Of a DNA stretch of 64,000 nt, positions 1 through 13,221 are shown piece by piece (position 1 is the stretch's first letter; each line of letters opens with the position of its first letter). The translations under genes and the position numbers were made by a program. Origin of the DNA: Osmia lignaria lignaria (taxonomy: Eukaryota; Arthropoda; Insecta; Hymenoptera; Megachilidae); contig NC_135046.1 in NCBI RefSeq assembly GCF_051020975.1, positions 4,898,001-4,962,000 on the forward strand. The letters are read 5' to 3'. Below the pieces are notes generated by a model that was not told the origin of the DNA, made no database searches, and worked only from the letters and a program-made list of their open reading frames with translations.

Positions 1-3000
1 CGTAATGAGCTATAGTTCTTCGACGAAATAATAGAAAAGCTGTGCTTCTTTTGTCGAATCCGAGAATGAAATAAAGAGTAAAAAGGCGTAAGTTAGCGTT
101 CACGAGTTTCGTTAGTCGGTGCAACCCCTTCGAACGGCCTCGACGTTCCATCGCGACTGCCTTGACAGTTAACGTTCGCTAAGACGGATCGTAAATTACG
201 CCAATATTTCCGCGAAATCCTAACAAGATTATAAAGCAGATTGTAGCAGTGTTGGAGCCCGGCTGACACGTTCCCTTCTCGATCTCGAGAGGTCGACACC
301 GAAGGGCTGGAGAACTCGACGAGGCATGGAAAAGGAGAGAAAATACTTGCTGCAAAGAATGGTACACAGACGAGGGGAAGGGACAGAGAAAGAGATCTAT
401 TTATAATACGTTTGCATCTTTGCAGGGGCCCGGAGCCCGGTGGAGGCAGTAAATGTCGCGTGTATTTCATATGAAACTCCACCCTCTTACTCTCTCTCTC
501 TCCTGGCTATTCCCCGCAATGCCAATCTTGGTCTCTTTCGTTCGTCTGATAATACCCGACCGCTAACAAAGTTAACCTACCAGCTTTCATCTTTTCTGCT
601 TCTTTTTTTCTACCTCTACGTTCTTCGTCTACCCTCAGCACCCCTAAATTTTCCGTCAGAAATCAGCACGGTTTTCGATGGCGTACGAAAGACCCTTGAA
701 CGAACAACAATTTGACTTTGTCGTCGAACAGCAGCGCGAACCGCAAGACCGCAAATTAGCTCGTAAATGCGAGCGTTGAAAGTAGCGTAGCGAGTTTAGC
801 CGGAAAGTTGCTCGGTCGGTTTGCTCGAGCTATCGCGAGGTATACGAACAGATAGGCGTGAATCACGTTTATCGGGTTAATCAAAAAAATAAATCCGTCC
901 CAAATTATTTATTGACTTAATTGAATTTCTTAGGAAAAAAGAAATGAACTTTGCACGCGTTTTTTAAAGAGAATCATGGGGCGAGGGTACAGAATAGCTG
1001 AGAGGGGTTATATTACGTTGACGGCTTATTGAATAGATTCCAGGGCCGTCACGCGAGATTCCGGGAAAAGTCGTTTCGCGCGCGTCCTAAAGGCTTTCAG
1101 AGTCGGCCCATGGTGGGTCGCAGTTTCTGCTGCGTCGGTTAATAAAGGCCTCCGACATGGTCGATCGTTATTAGATCGGGCACTCCCTCGGCCCGTCGAT
1201 CCTACCCGCCCAATATGCTTCGCAATAACCCATAAAATGCAACATTTTGTTTCGTATACCAGTTACCCTTTCTCCCGACCGCGTCCACGGGACGGCTGTA
1301 CTTAAGTAACTTTCCGGTTACCAGAAACTAATACGATGCCTCTGCAAGCCGAAAATTGTAATTTCTAGGTAGTATAGAAGAATTGATAGGAATCAAAGGT
1401 TGTTTTAAGCGAACGACATCCGTCAGAAGTTGATGGACAAGAAAGGTTAATAGGGTGAGCGAAGCGGATGGCTCTCGGCTCGTGTATCGCGGCGTGTTCA
1501 CCCCTCGGTTTTCAAACTAACCGCGTGAAATTATGTACAACGATAGTACATAACGCCTGCACGGCCGTCGAATGGCTACTTTGGCTGGTAACGTTCGAAA
1601 CGAACGTGCAATGGCCACCATTGCGGCTCGAATACGCCGTGGCGGTGGCGGCGGCGGCGGCGGCGGCCATTATAAAAATAACTGCTGATTGGACGCCCTA
1701 CCAAGAAAAGTCGTAATCGCATCCTGAAATACCTCTTCTCTCTTCCTTTCGCTTACCTCGCCATTTCTTTTCTCCTTATCTTTGCATCTTTCTCTCTGTC
1801 TACCTTCTTTGCTCGCGGATTTCTGCTTGCTGCCGAACAATGAGCTTCCCTTCACCTAATGTACCTTCTTCCTTTTCTTTTCTTCTTCTTCTCCATGCTA
1901 GTATTATCTTAGATACATCGATCTTGGCCTCGTCTTGCTTCTGTCTTGTAAACTGAGATAATACAAATTGTCTGTTGCGAGGCATCTTCATTTGTTTCTC
2001 TCCGGAATACATATGAATAGAATTTTTACTAAAGAGGAAATTTACTTAAAAATTAAATCTTCAAGTTCGACAACGGTAAAGATAACTACCAGTAAATTCG
2101 CGAGAAAAGAAATTGAACGGAAAGGGGTTCGAAGGCTTGCAGTCTCGATGGAGTTGATGGGACGAGAAGAATCTGCCGCCATTTTGCGAGCACAACTTTT
2201 ATCGCCGCGCCCTATATAGGAACATTATGCCCTGGGTTGCTGGGTTGCGCGTATATCAACAATAATTGCAGGGCCAATAATAAAGCCGGAGAGAGCACGC
2301 TCGATAGCCCGAAATTGCTGGTTCCCCTACTCTGGCCTGCAACGTTTTATTGCCTACACTCTGCAGAAAGGGAGAAAGGGAGAAAGAAGCAGACAAGAAT
2401 GGCGGGCAGCACCCTTCGTCCTTCTCGATGGCGGATAAACGATCCTGCGATACGTTGCTCTAGCGATGGCCACTCGGGACCCGTGGTTCGCTCGCAGATT
2501 CATCAGAAAATTTTTATGAATCACGAATTCCTGAAAACGAAGACTGGTTTTCATTTCTCTTTACTCGCGCAGGATTGTTTAGAATTAACTTTTGTGATAA
2601 ACAACCGACTACATGGTTTAGTCTTCCCAAAAAATATTAAAGAGTTAAACTATAAGACGAAAAATCATTTTCGAAAAATCATTGGAAGATCAGTAACGCG
2701 TCGAAGCCATCGCTGAAAGTCAGCCTCGCTCCTCTTTGCACCTCGAGCATACCGAGTCTAGTTATCAGTCGGTCGCTATTATTATTCCAGATACTACTTG
2801 CTCTCGTTATTATTCCTTTTGCCGCTGCATCTCCGTTGCATCCTCCTCGTCCTTGTTGCTGTTGTTGCTTTTGTTGTTGCTGGTTGTGCAGCAAGGTGTT
2901 TCGTAGCCGAGGAATCGTTGGCAAGCTCGTAAAGAGCCGCAAAGGAGAGGCTCGCACGCGCGATAGTCACGAGTATTGCCCTTGTTAACGCCCCGTTAAC

Positions 3001-4197
3001 TCGAACCTCTGGACAAACTCGTAAAATTTACCGGCTTCGAGCCGGTACACGGCTGCTGCCGGTGAATTTTCGCGTGACTTTAAATCGGCTCGAAATTATG
3101 TGTTTAGTGCAAACGTCGGCTCAGCCATCGCGATGGTACAACCATCTTTCTTCATCTCCGCTTTCCATTTTTCTTTCCTACTCATTTCTTTTTTCGAACC
3201 AGTATTGTCGCACCTTGAACTACTAACCCTTTCTCTACACCTAATATTCAAATTATCTAATTTAAATTTTAATCGTTGAATCACGACGCGTTCAATTATT
3301 ATTTTCGTCCATGAACGTCTACGAGAGCAACGATCAGATTACGGCCACCACGAAAGCTCGTAAAGCAATCGTTTACGTGTATACGCTTAGACGAACCACG
3401 AGATAGTCGCAAACGCGTCTTCCTATTCCTGTTAACACCCCGTTAACATAGATCTCGAACCTCGTAACCCTCCGACACCGGATCACTGTTGCTATATTCT
3501 GATGGATACGTTGATGAAAGCTCGTCGAGTTATTGGAACGGGCTGATAATGACCACAGCTGCGTTACTTGGAACGTTTAGCTCACGTATGTCTTAAAAAC
3601 AGTATTTCTAGTGTAATATCTGTTTCCTGTGGCCGAGCGTCGATTCGCGCAGTAGAAATAACCGTGACTTGTGAGACATACGACTGGTTCAGTGTGCGCG
3701 AAGGGGATGGAAACTTGCCTTATTTCATTTTCCTTTTATTAAGACCTTTCTCTTTCTTCTCTACGTTATCTCAACTTACCTCGAAAGCTCGTAAAAAAAG
3801 CTTGTTTGTTGATCGAGATAGAATTGCCAGATTAGCTGCTCCATCGATTCGTTTCCCATCCTCTGTTCCATCGGTGGGTGTCCTTTTTTATTTTTTCGTT
3901 GCTCTGTTTGTTATACGCGAGCGTACGATACATGTAAGGAGATCGTAAAAGCCGCGGAGCTCGCGTGATCGTTACGAATTCGTTATTGTTCTTGTTAACG
4001 CCCCTCGCTGGAAGCCTTGGACAAACCTCGTAAAGTTCCAACGGTGCACCCTGCATGTACCATCGTCGAATACCGATCACGTGACGGATAAGGGGAAGAG
4101 TCTCGCGAGAGTCTATTTTATTTTCTAGCCTTACGGGCTGACAGTGCCGCGTAAATAGGCTGGTTTCCTATTTTAATAAGATTTTCTTTGATTCCAG
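1..4197 (+). other. Intron of dead ringer/retained (5' side)
   Basis: No exon is recognisable here. The splice acceptor of the first visible retained exon lies at 4196-4197, and the first half of its ARID domain is not found upstream, so this stretch is read as part of the preceding intron. It holds a GGC/GCG trinucleotide run near 1642-1668, a GTT/GCT trinucleotide-rich run near 2838-2884, and three degenerate copies of a block around the sequence GTTAACGCCCCGTTAAC near 2990, 3429 and 3989. The reading frames in this stretch look like chance frames in CpG-rich DNA. Confidence 0.6.
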
Positions 4198-7100
4198 GGA
4201 CGCCGATCAACAGACTACCAATAATGGCAAAGTCGGTACTGGATCTTTACGAACTGTACAACCTGGTGATCGCTAGGGGCGGCCTAGTCGACGTGATCAA
4301 TAAGAAACTATGGCAGGAAATCATCAAAGGCCTCCACCTGCCATCGAGCATCACTTCCGCCGCGTTCACTTTGCGCACCCAGTAAGTAGATCGTGAAGTT
4401 TCTCATCCGGGACCCAGTTCCGGCAATGCGCCTGTTGGCTGGTAATTCGCATACAATGAACACCGTCCCCGTGCTCGACGAAAGCTCATCTGAGCATGAA
4501 ATCTGCACCGATGACTAAGAACACCCGGCCTTTTGTGCCTCTTCTCCCGAAGGAGTTAGGGCTGCTTCCTAGTCACCACTCCCTCCGATTCATTTCTTTC
4601 TCTTCCGGTCGGACTCGGCGCGTCATTGATTACTCTCAGCTAAAAGTTTCATTCACATTACGCTGAAACTCTGGGTAAAATTAAAACCATGACGCGTACT
4701 TGTAGTGTGAACGAACCTTTGGAGTATCGCAACAGCTGGTGCCAGAAAATTTTCACTTTATCCTTTCGCTACTAGTATCGCGTTTCCTGTACGTTTATGA
4801 GCAATTTGAAACGGGCCAAAACTCTTGATACAAGAGCGAAAGAATCGAAGGGACAGGAGGTTAGACAGTAGAACCCGGGGGGAGTGGGGACATCAAAGCA
4901 CACTCGACGCCTTCCGGACAGCCGTTGTTTGTAAAACGCTATCATCATTACCGATGGTGAACACGAACGGCAAGGAGGACTGTTTGTGTGCTTAAGATGG
5001 CGGCTTGTATCAGCGAGCGGCATGTTCTCCGCGAAACAAAAATATACGAAGCGGCGGCCGGCACAAAAGAAGCTCGGTTAGGGGAGCAGACAATATTAAC
5101 GTTCCTCACCCGTGCTGCGAACACTCAAAACCGTGGAAAGGCTGGAGAGCGGCACGGCTCGTGCCAGGTTAAACCCCATTCGTCACCTGCCAGAGCAAGA
5201 GTAGCTCTGCCTTTCCTCGCGCCCAAAGCACTTTGCTATTGTTTCAATCAAATTATTTCCTTTCCAAGTTTTTATCCACCATCGTGATTCTCCTGTTTCG
5301 AGACGAATAAAGCTTCGTTTACCCGGCAAACGGTGCCGGGTAATTTATGCGAACGCGAAACTAGAGATCGCGAAGCTGGAAACATCGTGCGATGACGATT
5401 AAACGCGTTCGCGAAAGGAAGCAGCTGTTACACCCGCGCCTGCTCTTCTCGGATCCGTCAGGAAGCTCGGTGCAAAATGGTTCCTTTGTCGAGACAAATC
5501 TGCGAGTCTTAATTAATATCATCCACCTCCAGCACGAGCCGGCAGACGCGTAGCGAATTGGTCGACGAAAATAGTCGTAGTCGTGGATAAATCGGCCGTC
5601 AAATTCGTATTAACTATCCGCTTGGAACTTGGCTCGCTCGCAAAGACTCGCAGAGATTCCATCTTTATTATTATCGAACCCGCTGATCTTTGGAGCAGAT
5701 CGTTTTGCGATCTCAAACTGAACAAGCAGGATGACCAACGACAGGCGCATTCGTCTTCGTGAAGTTTCGTGTACGCCATCGGGCAACCATCTTCGAGGAT
5801 TAAACTTCCGAAATCTTGACGACGTTTTATTCGAATGGAATTCACGGTCTTTTATCGCCTTGACAGAAGATCCTCGGTGACTATTTTTTATGCTACAGCT
5901 ATCATATTCTTTGAAAAGGTGCGAATTTGATTATCACCCAGCAAGAGAGATTTATGCACCGGTCCCGGGACGAACACCTGGACAGAGGTTTCATCGGGCG
6001 TACACGGTGGAACTTGATGAAACCGTGCTTGTCTTCCAGGTTCGTTCGATAAAGAAGAGTTGGGTTTACAAAAGAGAAACGAAGAGAGGGAACAAAGTGG
6101 GCCGCAAGGCTAGTTTCGGCCGCGGTCTGGCAGACAATCGTAAAAGCTGAACGATCCCTGCGCGAATTATAGACCATGCGGTTCTCTTGCAAAGATACGT
6201 CTATTCACGAACGTGTGTGAGAGCAACAGTCCAAATAAACAATATTTAAAAATTACCAGTCTCTCACCCTCCTTCGCTCCAACCCTCTGTCGAGAAATCG
6301 ATTTCGCGTTGCGGTTTTAGGCAGACGTATTCATGGAACGTTTGTTTCTTTTATTCTCTTCGGAAGATTTTATGTTTATAGTTATATCGCTTCTTTTTAT
6401 TCGTTTCAATATCGAGTTTCGACGAAGTGCGTCGCAATCGACGCTATTGAGATCAGGATATAAACTTTCTGCAAAGATTAAATTAAGCAACGGATCGCAC
6501 GTCGTCTCTGGTTTGCCAATTTCGAGTTCGGCCAGCCGGGACGACGTTTTCCGCCCGTACGACGGACAATGCCTGCTGCAATCCCGACGCGATGTAAATT
6601 AATAACGTGCACCCGCTCGCATACGTTCTTGTCTCGTTGCTTTATCCGACCGTGCTGCTCACTGTTCACCGTTAACGAGCGTTGTTGTAAATTATAGAGA
6701 CCGCGTGCTTTATTCTAAGACACAAACGATATCTTTTTCGCCCGTACATATTTTCTTAGAAAGTGCAGATGAAGCGAGCCGATAACGGGTTCCAAACGAA
6801 GAGATCAATATACTGTTCGCTTTTTGCGTATTTCTAACCTTCTGATTGTTTTGTTTGTTTGTGTTCTTTTTTTGCAGGTACATGAAATACCTGTATCCGT
6901 ACGAGTGCGAGAAGAAGCGGCTGTCGACACCGGCGGAATTGCAGGCGGCGATCGACGGAAATCGACGGGAGGGACGTCGAAGTAGTTACGGGGCATACGC
7001 GGCCGGCGGCGGCGCGGCAGGTGAGAGCCTGGTGCAAAGGAATCCCCACACGCCAAACTCGCTCGCGTTGCACGCCCAAATGTCCCCGCTGTCATTGGTG

Positions 7101-8881
7101 ACGGCGGTGGCAGCCGGCGGTCAACATCACGGGCCGCAATCTCTGGTGAACGGAAGCGCCGCGCACACGCCGTTGCCCCACCATCCGCACCACCCGCAAC
7201 ACCCACAGGGATCACTTGGACAGCCACCAAACGCCGGTCAGTCAAAAACTCTTGCTTTTCATACCTTTCTGTTTCTCTCCCTCTCTCTCTTCTCACCTTG
7301 CATTTCCTGGTAAACACGCTGAGAGATTTGGCTTTTATTAGATTGTTGCATATTAAGCTTAACGTTTATGTGCGGATTTGAACAAGGGAGAGACATTGAA
7401 ATAGACCGGAAACGGGAGAATCGAAGCGGAGGCCAGAGAAAGGGTCGAAATGAAAAGTTAGCGGTACGCTAGGAGACAGATGCGAAAGAAGGAAAGAGAC
7501 GGTTCGAAAACGCAGTGGAAGAGCCAGGAGTTTATTTTAAATCGGTAGTTAGGGTTCCAGGCCTCCCCGGAGATGATGATGCGAGAGCGAAGGAGGCGTA
7601 ATTGATTGTACGATCCTCCGGGAGACAGGCGTTAACGGATGACTCTCGCTAACGAGCATTCCTACTTCCCTATCCCTTTCTTCCTCCTTCTCGCCCCTTA
7701 CCCACCACCATCGTCGCTATTGCTTCGCCCCTTTCGTCCTCTTTTGCCACCCTCTAACCAATTTCCCTGCCACGTTCTAGCACCCTTTCTCCTTCCTACC
7801 TCGCGCCGCCCTCTGAATTTGCGTTTGCGTCCAACATACCCGATCGTTCTCCCCTTTCTCGTTCGACAGGGAATTTTTTTAACTTTCCTCTTTCAAGGCT
7901 GAAACATCCTCGAGTGTTTCGATAACGATACCGATACCGATACGTGATCCATTGCTGATTGCAGGACCTATTCCCGGAATGGCACCATCCGAGTTTGAGG
8001 CACGAATGGTGGAATATGTGAAGCTGCTGAACAAGGAGCTAAGGAGCGCCGGGGCTGGTACACCACCGCCGATGATCCATCGACAAGGAAGCGCCTCGCC
8101 ACCGTCCTCCACTCCACCGAGAGACGCGGGTTTCAGTGCCCTCGAAATGTCTAGACTCACCTTATGGAACATGTACAACAACAACACTTTGTATCCAGGT
8201 GTTGGTCACCAGCCACCCTTGTCTCCTCAAGCCTCGCACTCGCCAGTACCTCCAGCTTCCAGTCCAGAACCTCAGAGAGAAGCTCTCGATCTTGGACTCA
8301 GGTACGTACTGCAATTCCAGAACAACAAGCATCCGTAAGTTTTTCATCATTTCATCTTCAACAGAGTACAACACTGTTTTCACTTTGTACGACCGTTGAA
8401 TGTATGCGTTTTAGGTCGTCGCCCGTGTCTTCCTCCCCTGCCAGACAAAGCTCACCCTCGTCAGGTGGTAGTTTACAGGTGAAAAGGGATCCGGAACTGA
8501 TTGGCACTACCGGACCACCGCCAGCGAAACGGTTGCTCGCAGACGACGACAGCCCCATGGAGAAGCACCCTACTGCCTCCGTAGGCACGCACATTAAGAT
8601 CTCCAATCGAGGTGATAGAGAAGAAGATTTAAGTTTGCGTTCTTTTGTTGTAGAAAGTAATAGAAATTTATTATTACGTTTTATTTCTTTCTTTATTTAT
8701 AACAGGGGATGGAAGGAACGGTGATAATTCCCTAGTAGTCAGTATGGAGTTGAACGGTGTGATGTACCAAGGTGTTCTTTTCGCCCAAAGCGACAGCAGG
8801 ACCACGGCCAGTACAGCAGCAACAAATAACAGCAGCAACAGTAACAGTCACAGTAAAGCGTCGCGAAGCGTGGTCTCGTGA
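4198..8881 (+). CDS. retn: Dead ringer/Retained ARID transcription factor (ARID3 family), 3' part
   Basis: ARID3-type sequence-specific DNA-binding factor of the nucleus; in insects the family acts in embryonic patterning and neuronal development. Five exons are visible: 4198-4381, 6878-7236, 7965-8301, 8415-8611 and 8706-8881, giving 416 residues with all phases matching. Exon 1 holds the second half of the ARID domain (GTPINRLPIMAKSVLDLYEL, then GGLVDV and FTLRTQ). The domain ends in exon 2 with YMKYLYPYECEK, followed by Gly/Ala-rich and His/Pro-rich linker. Exon 3 has EFEARMVEYVKLLNKELR and a REALDLG box. Exon 5 has SMELNGVMYQGVLFAQ, the beta part of the REKLES oligomerisation and export region, then an Ser/Asn-rich tail ending at TGA 8879-8881. 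The N-terminus and the first ARID helices lie upstream of the window. The family assignment is firm. Confidence 0.95.
4382..6877 (+). other. Intron of retn, inside the ARID domain
   Basis: Phase-2 intron of 2.5 kb, starting GTAAGT and ending TTTTGCAG; the split codon CA|G restores Gln. No other coding signal was found inside, and the open frames look like chance. Confidence 0.85.
7237..7964 (+). other. Intron of retn after the ARID domain
   Basis: Phase-1 intron (GTCAGT ... GATTGCAG) with a pyrimidine-rich stretch around 7660-7890. Nothing else is recognisable. Confidence 0.85.
8302..8334 (+). other. retn: Possible alternative exon extension of retn (33 nt, in frame)
   Basis: Exon 3 has two good donors, GTACGT at 8302 and GTAAGT at 8335. 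Both leave the same phase, so using the second adds exactly 11 codons (YVLQFQNNKHP) between the REALDLG box and the next exon without shifting the frame. Which donor is used cannot be told from sequence alone. Confidence 0.45.
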
Positions 8882-9168
8882 ATGACAAATAACAAAACGT
8901 ACCACCTCCTTCCTACGACATATTACATAATAATCAATCATCATAGCGAAATCGGCCTCCCTTCCGACATTTTATATATAAAGCATTTTAAATCAGCACG
9001 TGTACATTTCTTTTTACTACGACTAATTAAATTCGATCGATGATCACCATCGGGGGTTTTTTCTCTATCGTGATAGAGTAAGTTGTATCTAACACGCGTA
9101 TCATTCTGAGGTAAAAACGTGTGTCCCAAGTTCGGGAGATCAAAAGAATAACGCTGAGAGTGATCGAG

Positions 9169-9174
9169 AATAAA
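9169..9174 (+). terminator. Candidate poly(A) signal of retn
   Basis: AATAAA 288 bp after the retn stop codon, followed by AT-rich DNA. Other signals further downstream are possible. Confidence 0.4.
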
Positions 9175-9232
9175 GTATCCCCTTAGTCATAGCTGTTAGA
9201 ATACAAAACAATAGCGAAAGATAAGATAATTA

Positions 9233-9253
9233 GTATATATATATATATATATA
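9233..9253. repeat. (TA)n microsatellite
   Basis: About ten TA units in the 3' flank of retn. Confidence 0.9.
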
Positions 9254-10573
9254 GTACTCGCGACAGTAAATGGTATGAATAGCAAATAGGGAAGAAACTT
9301 GCGACCTTTTGCTGATCTCTAAGAATATAGATTGTCAGGAAACGGATGAAACGTGGCAGTTTTGATGATCTATAGGATCCGCGAGGATACGCGTGATAGG
9401 GGATGAAACTGTTTTTATTGTTCATAGCTCGAAGGTTAGCCAAAAAGACTGTTACATAGGACGAATATTATATATTATGGTAGAAATAATTTCTTATTAT
9501 TGGTTATTAAAGAACGATATTAACGTCATCGTCAATATATATATATATATAAAAATATATAATTATATTATGACTATATTACCGCTATTCCTATCATTAC
9601 TATTAGTATTATCGCAGCTATTTACTATTATCACCTTGTTATGACGAGATATAGCGAGTAACGGTTCTAATAATGGTAAGAAGAAAAAAAAAACAGAAAA
9701 ATACATGAAAAAAAGATAAAAAATTCACGTGAAAAGTGATTCCCTGTTGCTCTCCCGTTTTCTCGCTAAGCTAAGCTCGTAGTTCGTTCTTAATCGTGAC
9801 GTTTAAGGATAAAAGTAATTCCATAAAAATCTCTGGGAATTAACGATGTTTATACGCAGTTTGCTTTTTTCAGACAGCTGTTCGACATTTTCTTTGCAAG
9901 TGGTGCTAAGTTTGTTCATTTTTGTTTTTTACTTTTGATCGATAACGAAACGTGAAAATTTTAATGAACAAAAGTTTGACGAAAAGAGATACGCAATGTT
10001 ATTGTCGAAAATGTAACGTGTGAAAGGAAACTCACAGCACTAAGCAATGTTAGATTTTTCAATTGTGATTTTGATAGCTTATGAGACAATCGATGATGTT
10101 TAATGAATCACGCGTTAGCGTTACCATTGTAGGTATTAATAATTTTCTTGATCAATACCGAAACAAAGGTGCACCACACACTTATAAGCATAATATTGTA
10201 ATAATTATTATAAATGTTGTATATATTAATACATGATATTATTGAAGAAAAAAAACACAAAACATTGAGACACGTAACTATTATAGTCTCCATAAGTAGC
10301 AATTTAGTTATCTGTAAATCCATGTAAACGAATCCACGAATATCATAACGAATAAAATCGGCATTACTTTTATATCGATAGTCCTGCTATCTCGTTAAGG
10401 GTCCACACTTTTAATAATTCATTTAAGGATTTCTCGTCGCGTTTGTAATTGTTATCGTTCAGTTTGACTGAAATTTTATAATTTTCTACACCCCCGATAT
10501 GCCCGACAAACATAAATGATCAATTTTATTAATACCAGCTCTTTTATTTGTTGAAATACATAATAATTAAACC

Positions 10574-12127
10574 TTAATTTATAGTATCACATACTTCACG
10601 ACTGAATGTTTCAATTTTTGATGACAGCACGTTTTTCTCCTCCGATGTCGCGAAAGCGTACCGCACGGACGACATAGAGAGATTCACTAGATCTTTGCGC
10701 GATAGAGAAAATGTTGAAGCGGCTATTTCATATTCTCGAGATAAAGATGTATGGAAAACACCTTTGTCGTCGGTCTGAAAAAAGGATCGAAAGATTTTAC
10801 TTAAGATGAATTGAATGAATATGTAAATAAATATCGGAAACATTACTCACAGCAAGGCAAATAGGATGTTCAGCTTCATACAAATATTTAAACTGATGAG
10901 ATGCATAAGATGGTACTGTTTTACATTTAACATTCGATGTTAGACATAATTCTGAATAAAAGAAAACCAAATATTGAATCTATGTAAGTTAACTGGTAAA
11001 CTTTCATAGTTTCATCATTCTTACCTACAGGAATTTTCGAGGCAAGAAGCATGTTAAATAAACGATTTGATCCTTGCAAGTTAGGATGAATACAAGTACA
11101 ATGTCCTAATCTATTTGGTTTAAATTCAAGAATATCCGTTGCTTCTGTTTCATTTGAAATCTATACTCACGGCAATGAAAGGTCGTTACTTCAATAATAT
11201 TCGAAATGTAATTTAAATATACAAAATAAATTTTACCTCTGCACAATGAGCTGAAATTTTTAGACCAGCCATTTTAGCTTTTTCTATTAATTTTAAAAAT
11301 GGTTCACCTGCCATTGGATCTCCACTAAGATCAAGTCCTACAATGTAGTGGGAATATTTCTTGAAATATTCTATTGCCAACTGTACATTTTCCTTTGCAG
11401 CTATATATCCTTGTTTACGATTAATAGATATCAGTAACTTCACAAGTATGCTTGGAAAATCTGCCTCGCAACTCCTTAAATTATGAAACAGTTGAATTTC
11501 AAATTTACCTAATATCTTATTTTTCAAAATAATGATATCAATATTAAATTGTTATTACTGAAATGCTCTTATAATAGACTCTACATATTCTTGTTTTGTC
11601 ATTTTTCCATCAACAGCACGAGGTGTACTTCTGAGTTCTAGATAGATCACATTTTCATCTTTGAATTCTTTAATTGTTTCATAAGTAGACTGGAAAACAG
11701 CATCTGGTGTTACTGTTAGCGAATGTGCTATATCAAATACTTTAAAACACCTATGAAAAATGATTACTTTCAGTACAATAAACATAATGTAAAGTATAAA
11801 AACTAATAAAATAGAACTTATAAATAAATTATCGTACTCGCCTAGTGATGAAAAACAATCAATATTCATAGCTATGTTTTCACAATCCTCTGAGTTAGGA
11901 TTCTGCATCTTATATAACTTTTTTAAAGTATTTGTACTTAGTGATCCATTCAAATGAGCATGAAGTTCCTGTTAAATACATAAATTAAGTTTTATTTATC
12001 TTCAATCATGCATAAACAAATTTAGAAAGTAGTTTGCGATCATAAATATTAACCTTCTGTATAGATAAAATTTGAAAATTATACATACCAATTTTGGTAA
12101 GGACTGACAGAAAGCTTCCAAATTCAT
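10574..12127 (-). CDS. Adal: Adenosine deaminase-like protein ADAL (N6-methyl-AMP deaminase)
   Basis: Cytosolic metal-dependent deaminase of the ADAL branch, which is known to convert N6-methyl-AMP to IMP, salvaging modified nucleotides. Seven exons, in transcription order: 12127-12089, 11968-11838, 11750-11559, 11474-11237, 11160-11025, 10951-10851 and 10774-10574. They sum to 1038 nt, 345 residues plus stop, with matching phases at every join. Catalytic-barrel motifs appear in family order: HAHLNGS (metal-binding His16 and His18), LELRSTPR, GLDLSGDP, SAHCAE (metal His and general-acid Glu region), RLGHCT, ELCLTSNVK and TDDKGVF (Asp281/Asp282 metal/substrate region). Length fits the roughly 350-residue family norm. 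ATG at 12127 is the first in-frame Met and sits just before LPKLELHAH, as in orthologues. It is transcribed away from the mS29 gene and probably shares a promoter region with it. Confidence 0.93.
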
Positions 12128-12732
12128 TGTAAAAAACAAAGGCTGAACTTTACTTTAACGGACCAAAAATTTTGGACCTTTTTCTGATATGTAGAATCCA
12201 AAAATGTAAGTCTTAATTTTAGAAATCCAGTGGTTAAAAAATTATGAGCGTGTAAAGATTGACACTTTTAGTGCATTTGCTACGTTACTGTGACGCCATA
12301 TTGGCTTCATGTCCAATGAACGGTGTCGCTAGCTACAGGCAGACGCATGTGGGTGCCGACCATTTTAGCGGGTTTAGTCAAACCGTAAATTTGATACTAT
12401 CTGAGTTAGTTAGGTTTACATTTATCTTAGAAAAAGAGGGTACAGCCCATGCATTTGCTTATTTCTTCTACTATATCAATTTTATGAGTAATTTAAATAC
12501 AGCTAATGATGGAACCCATACCCAGAAAATAGAATCGAATTGACGACCGGCAAAGAGCGTCGAGGCCGAACTTCGAATTCCGCATCGGTAAAACAGTCAA
12601 CGTTGCATCGAAACTTAGACCGAACAGAAATTGATTTCAGCGCCACCTCGGTTATTGCATCCAACTATCGGCATGCTATTCTACGTCACTTTTCGCATCC
12701 ACCTAAATCACACACATATACTACATTAGCTA

Positions 12733-12929
12733 CAGGGTGATCCTCTCGCTAGTGGTCTCAAAGAAAGTACCGCCATAATAGCATGAAGTGGCCCAAGTCC
12801 TTTTTCTGTCATCGATACCTTTTCATGGACACAGCTACAGTATGCACCCCTGTCGAGAAAAGGGATTGAGTCCATTCATAACGGTGTGGCGGCATTTCCT
12901 TTGAGTCTACTAGCGAGAGGATCACCCTG
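12733..12929. mobile_element. MITE-like element, Tc1/mariner type, 197 bp
   Basis: Terminal inverted repeats start CAGGGTGATCCTCTCGCTAG and end in the reverse complement; similarity continues into GTGGTCTCAAAG on the left. Both ends are flanked by TA (12731-12732 and 12930-12931), as expected for a Tc1/mariner-type target duplication. There is no coding capacity, so it is a non-autonomous element. Confidence 0.85.
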
Positions 12930-13029
12930 TATATGTAATTTGGGAACTCGTTTCTGGAGATTTTTTTAGGGACTGTCGGTAAAATTTTCAACGCTTGCAT
13001 AGGGATATTTCTCACATTTTATAGAAGTA

Positions 13030-13221
13030 TACCGCAGTTCACCAAAGTCCATAACTGTGACGCGCAGGTTGGAAGATGGTGGGGGAACGCAGCGAGCTCT
13101 CTGCTAATCGCTTTCCACTTCGTTTGGAAATATCGCCAATCAGGGCGAAGATGCGCACTAGAGATGCGTGAAGAACGAAAACGGGTCTTTTCGCAGTTAT
13201 GGACTCTGGTGAACTGCGGTA
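13030..13221. mobile_element. Second MITE-like element, 192 bp
   Basis: Terminal inverted repeats begin TACCGCAGTTCACC and pair with GGTGAACTGCGGTA on the right; similarity continues through AGTCCATAACTG with one mismatch. TA dinucleotides flank both ends (13028-13029 and 13222-13223). Its termini differ from the neighbour at 12733, so this is another family. The right end lies only 3 bp from the proposed mS29 start codon. Confidence 0.8.

Larger units (their letters stand above)
8882..10573. other. 3' UTR of retn and intergenic DNA before ADAL
   Basis: AT-rich sequence. An AATAAA at 9169-9174 could serve retn polyadenylation. A TA dinucleotide run lies at 9233-9253 and another short one near 9535-9550. 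No coding signal was found. The 3' UTR of ADAL (minus strand) must also end in this stretch, below 10574. Confidence 0.6.

Noticed and set aside
93..482. 129-codon minus-strand frame at the window start
   Set aside because: Ser/Arg-rich sequence in CpG-rich intron DNA, with no domain, no splice context and competing frames.
6846..7317. Minus-strand frames opposite retn exon 2
   Set aside because: Antisense shadows of the GC-rich retn exon.
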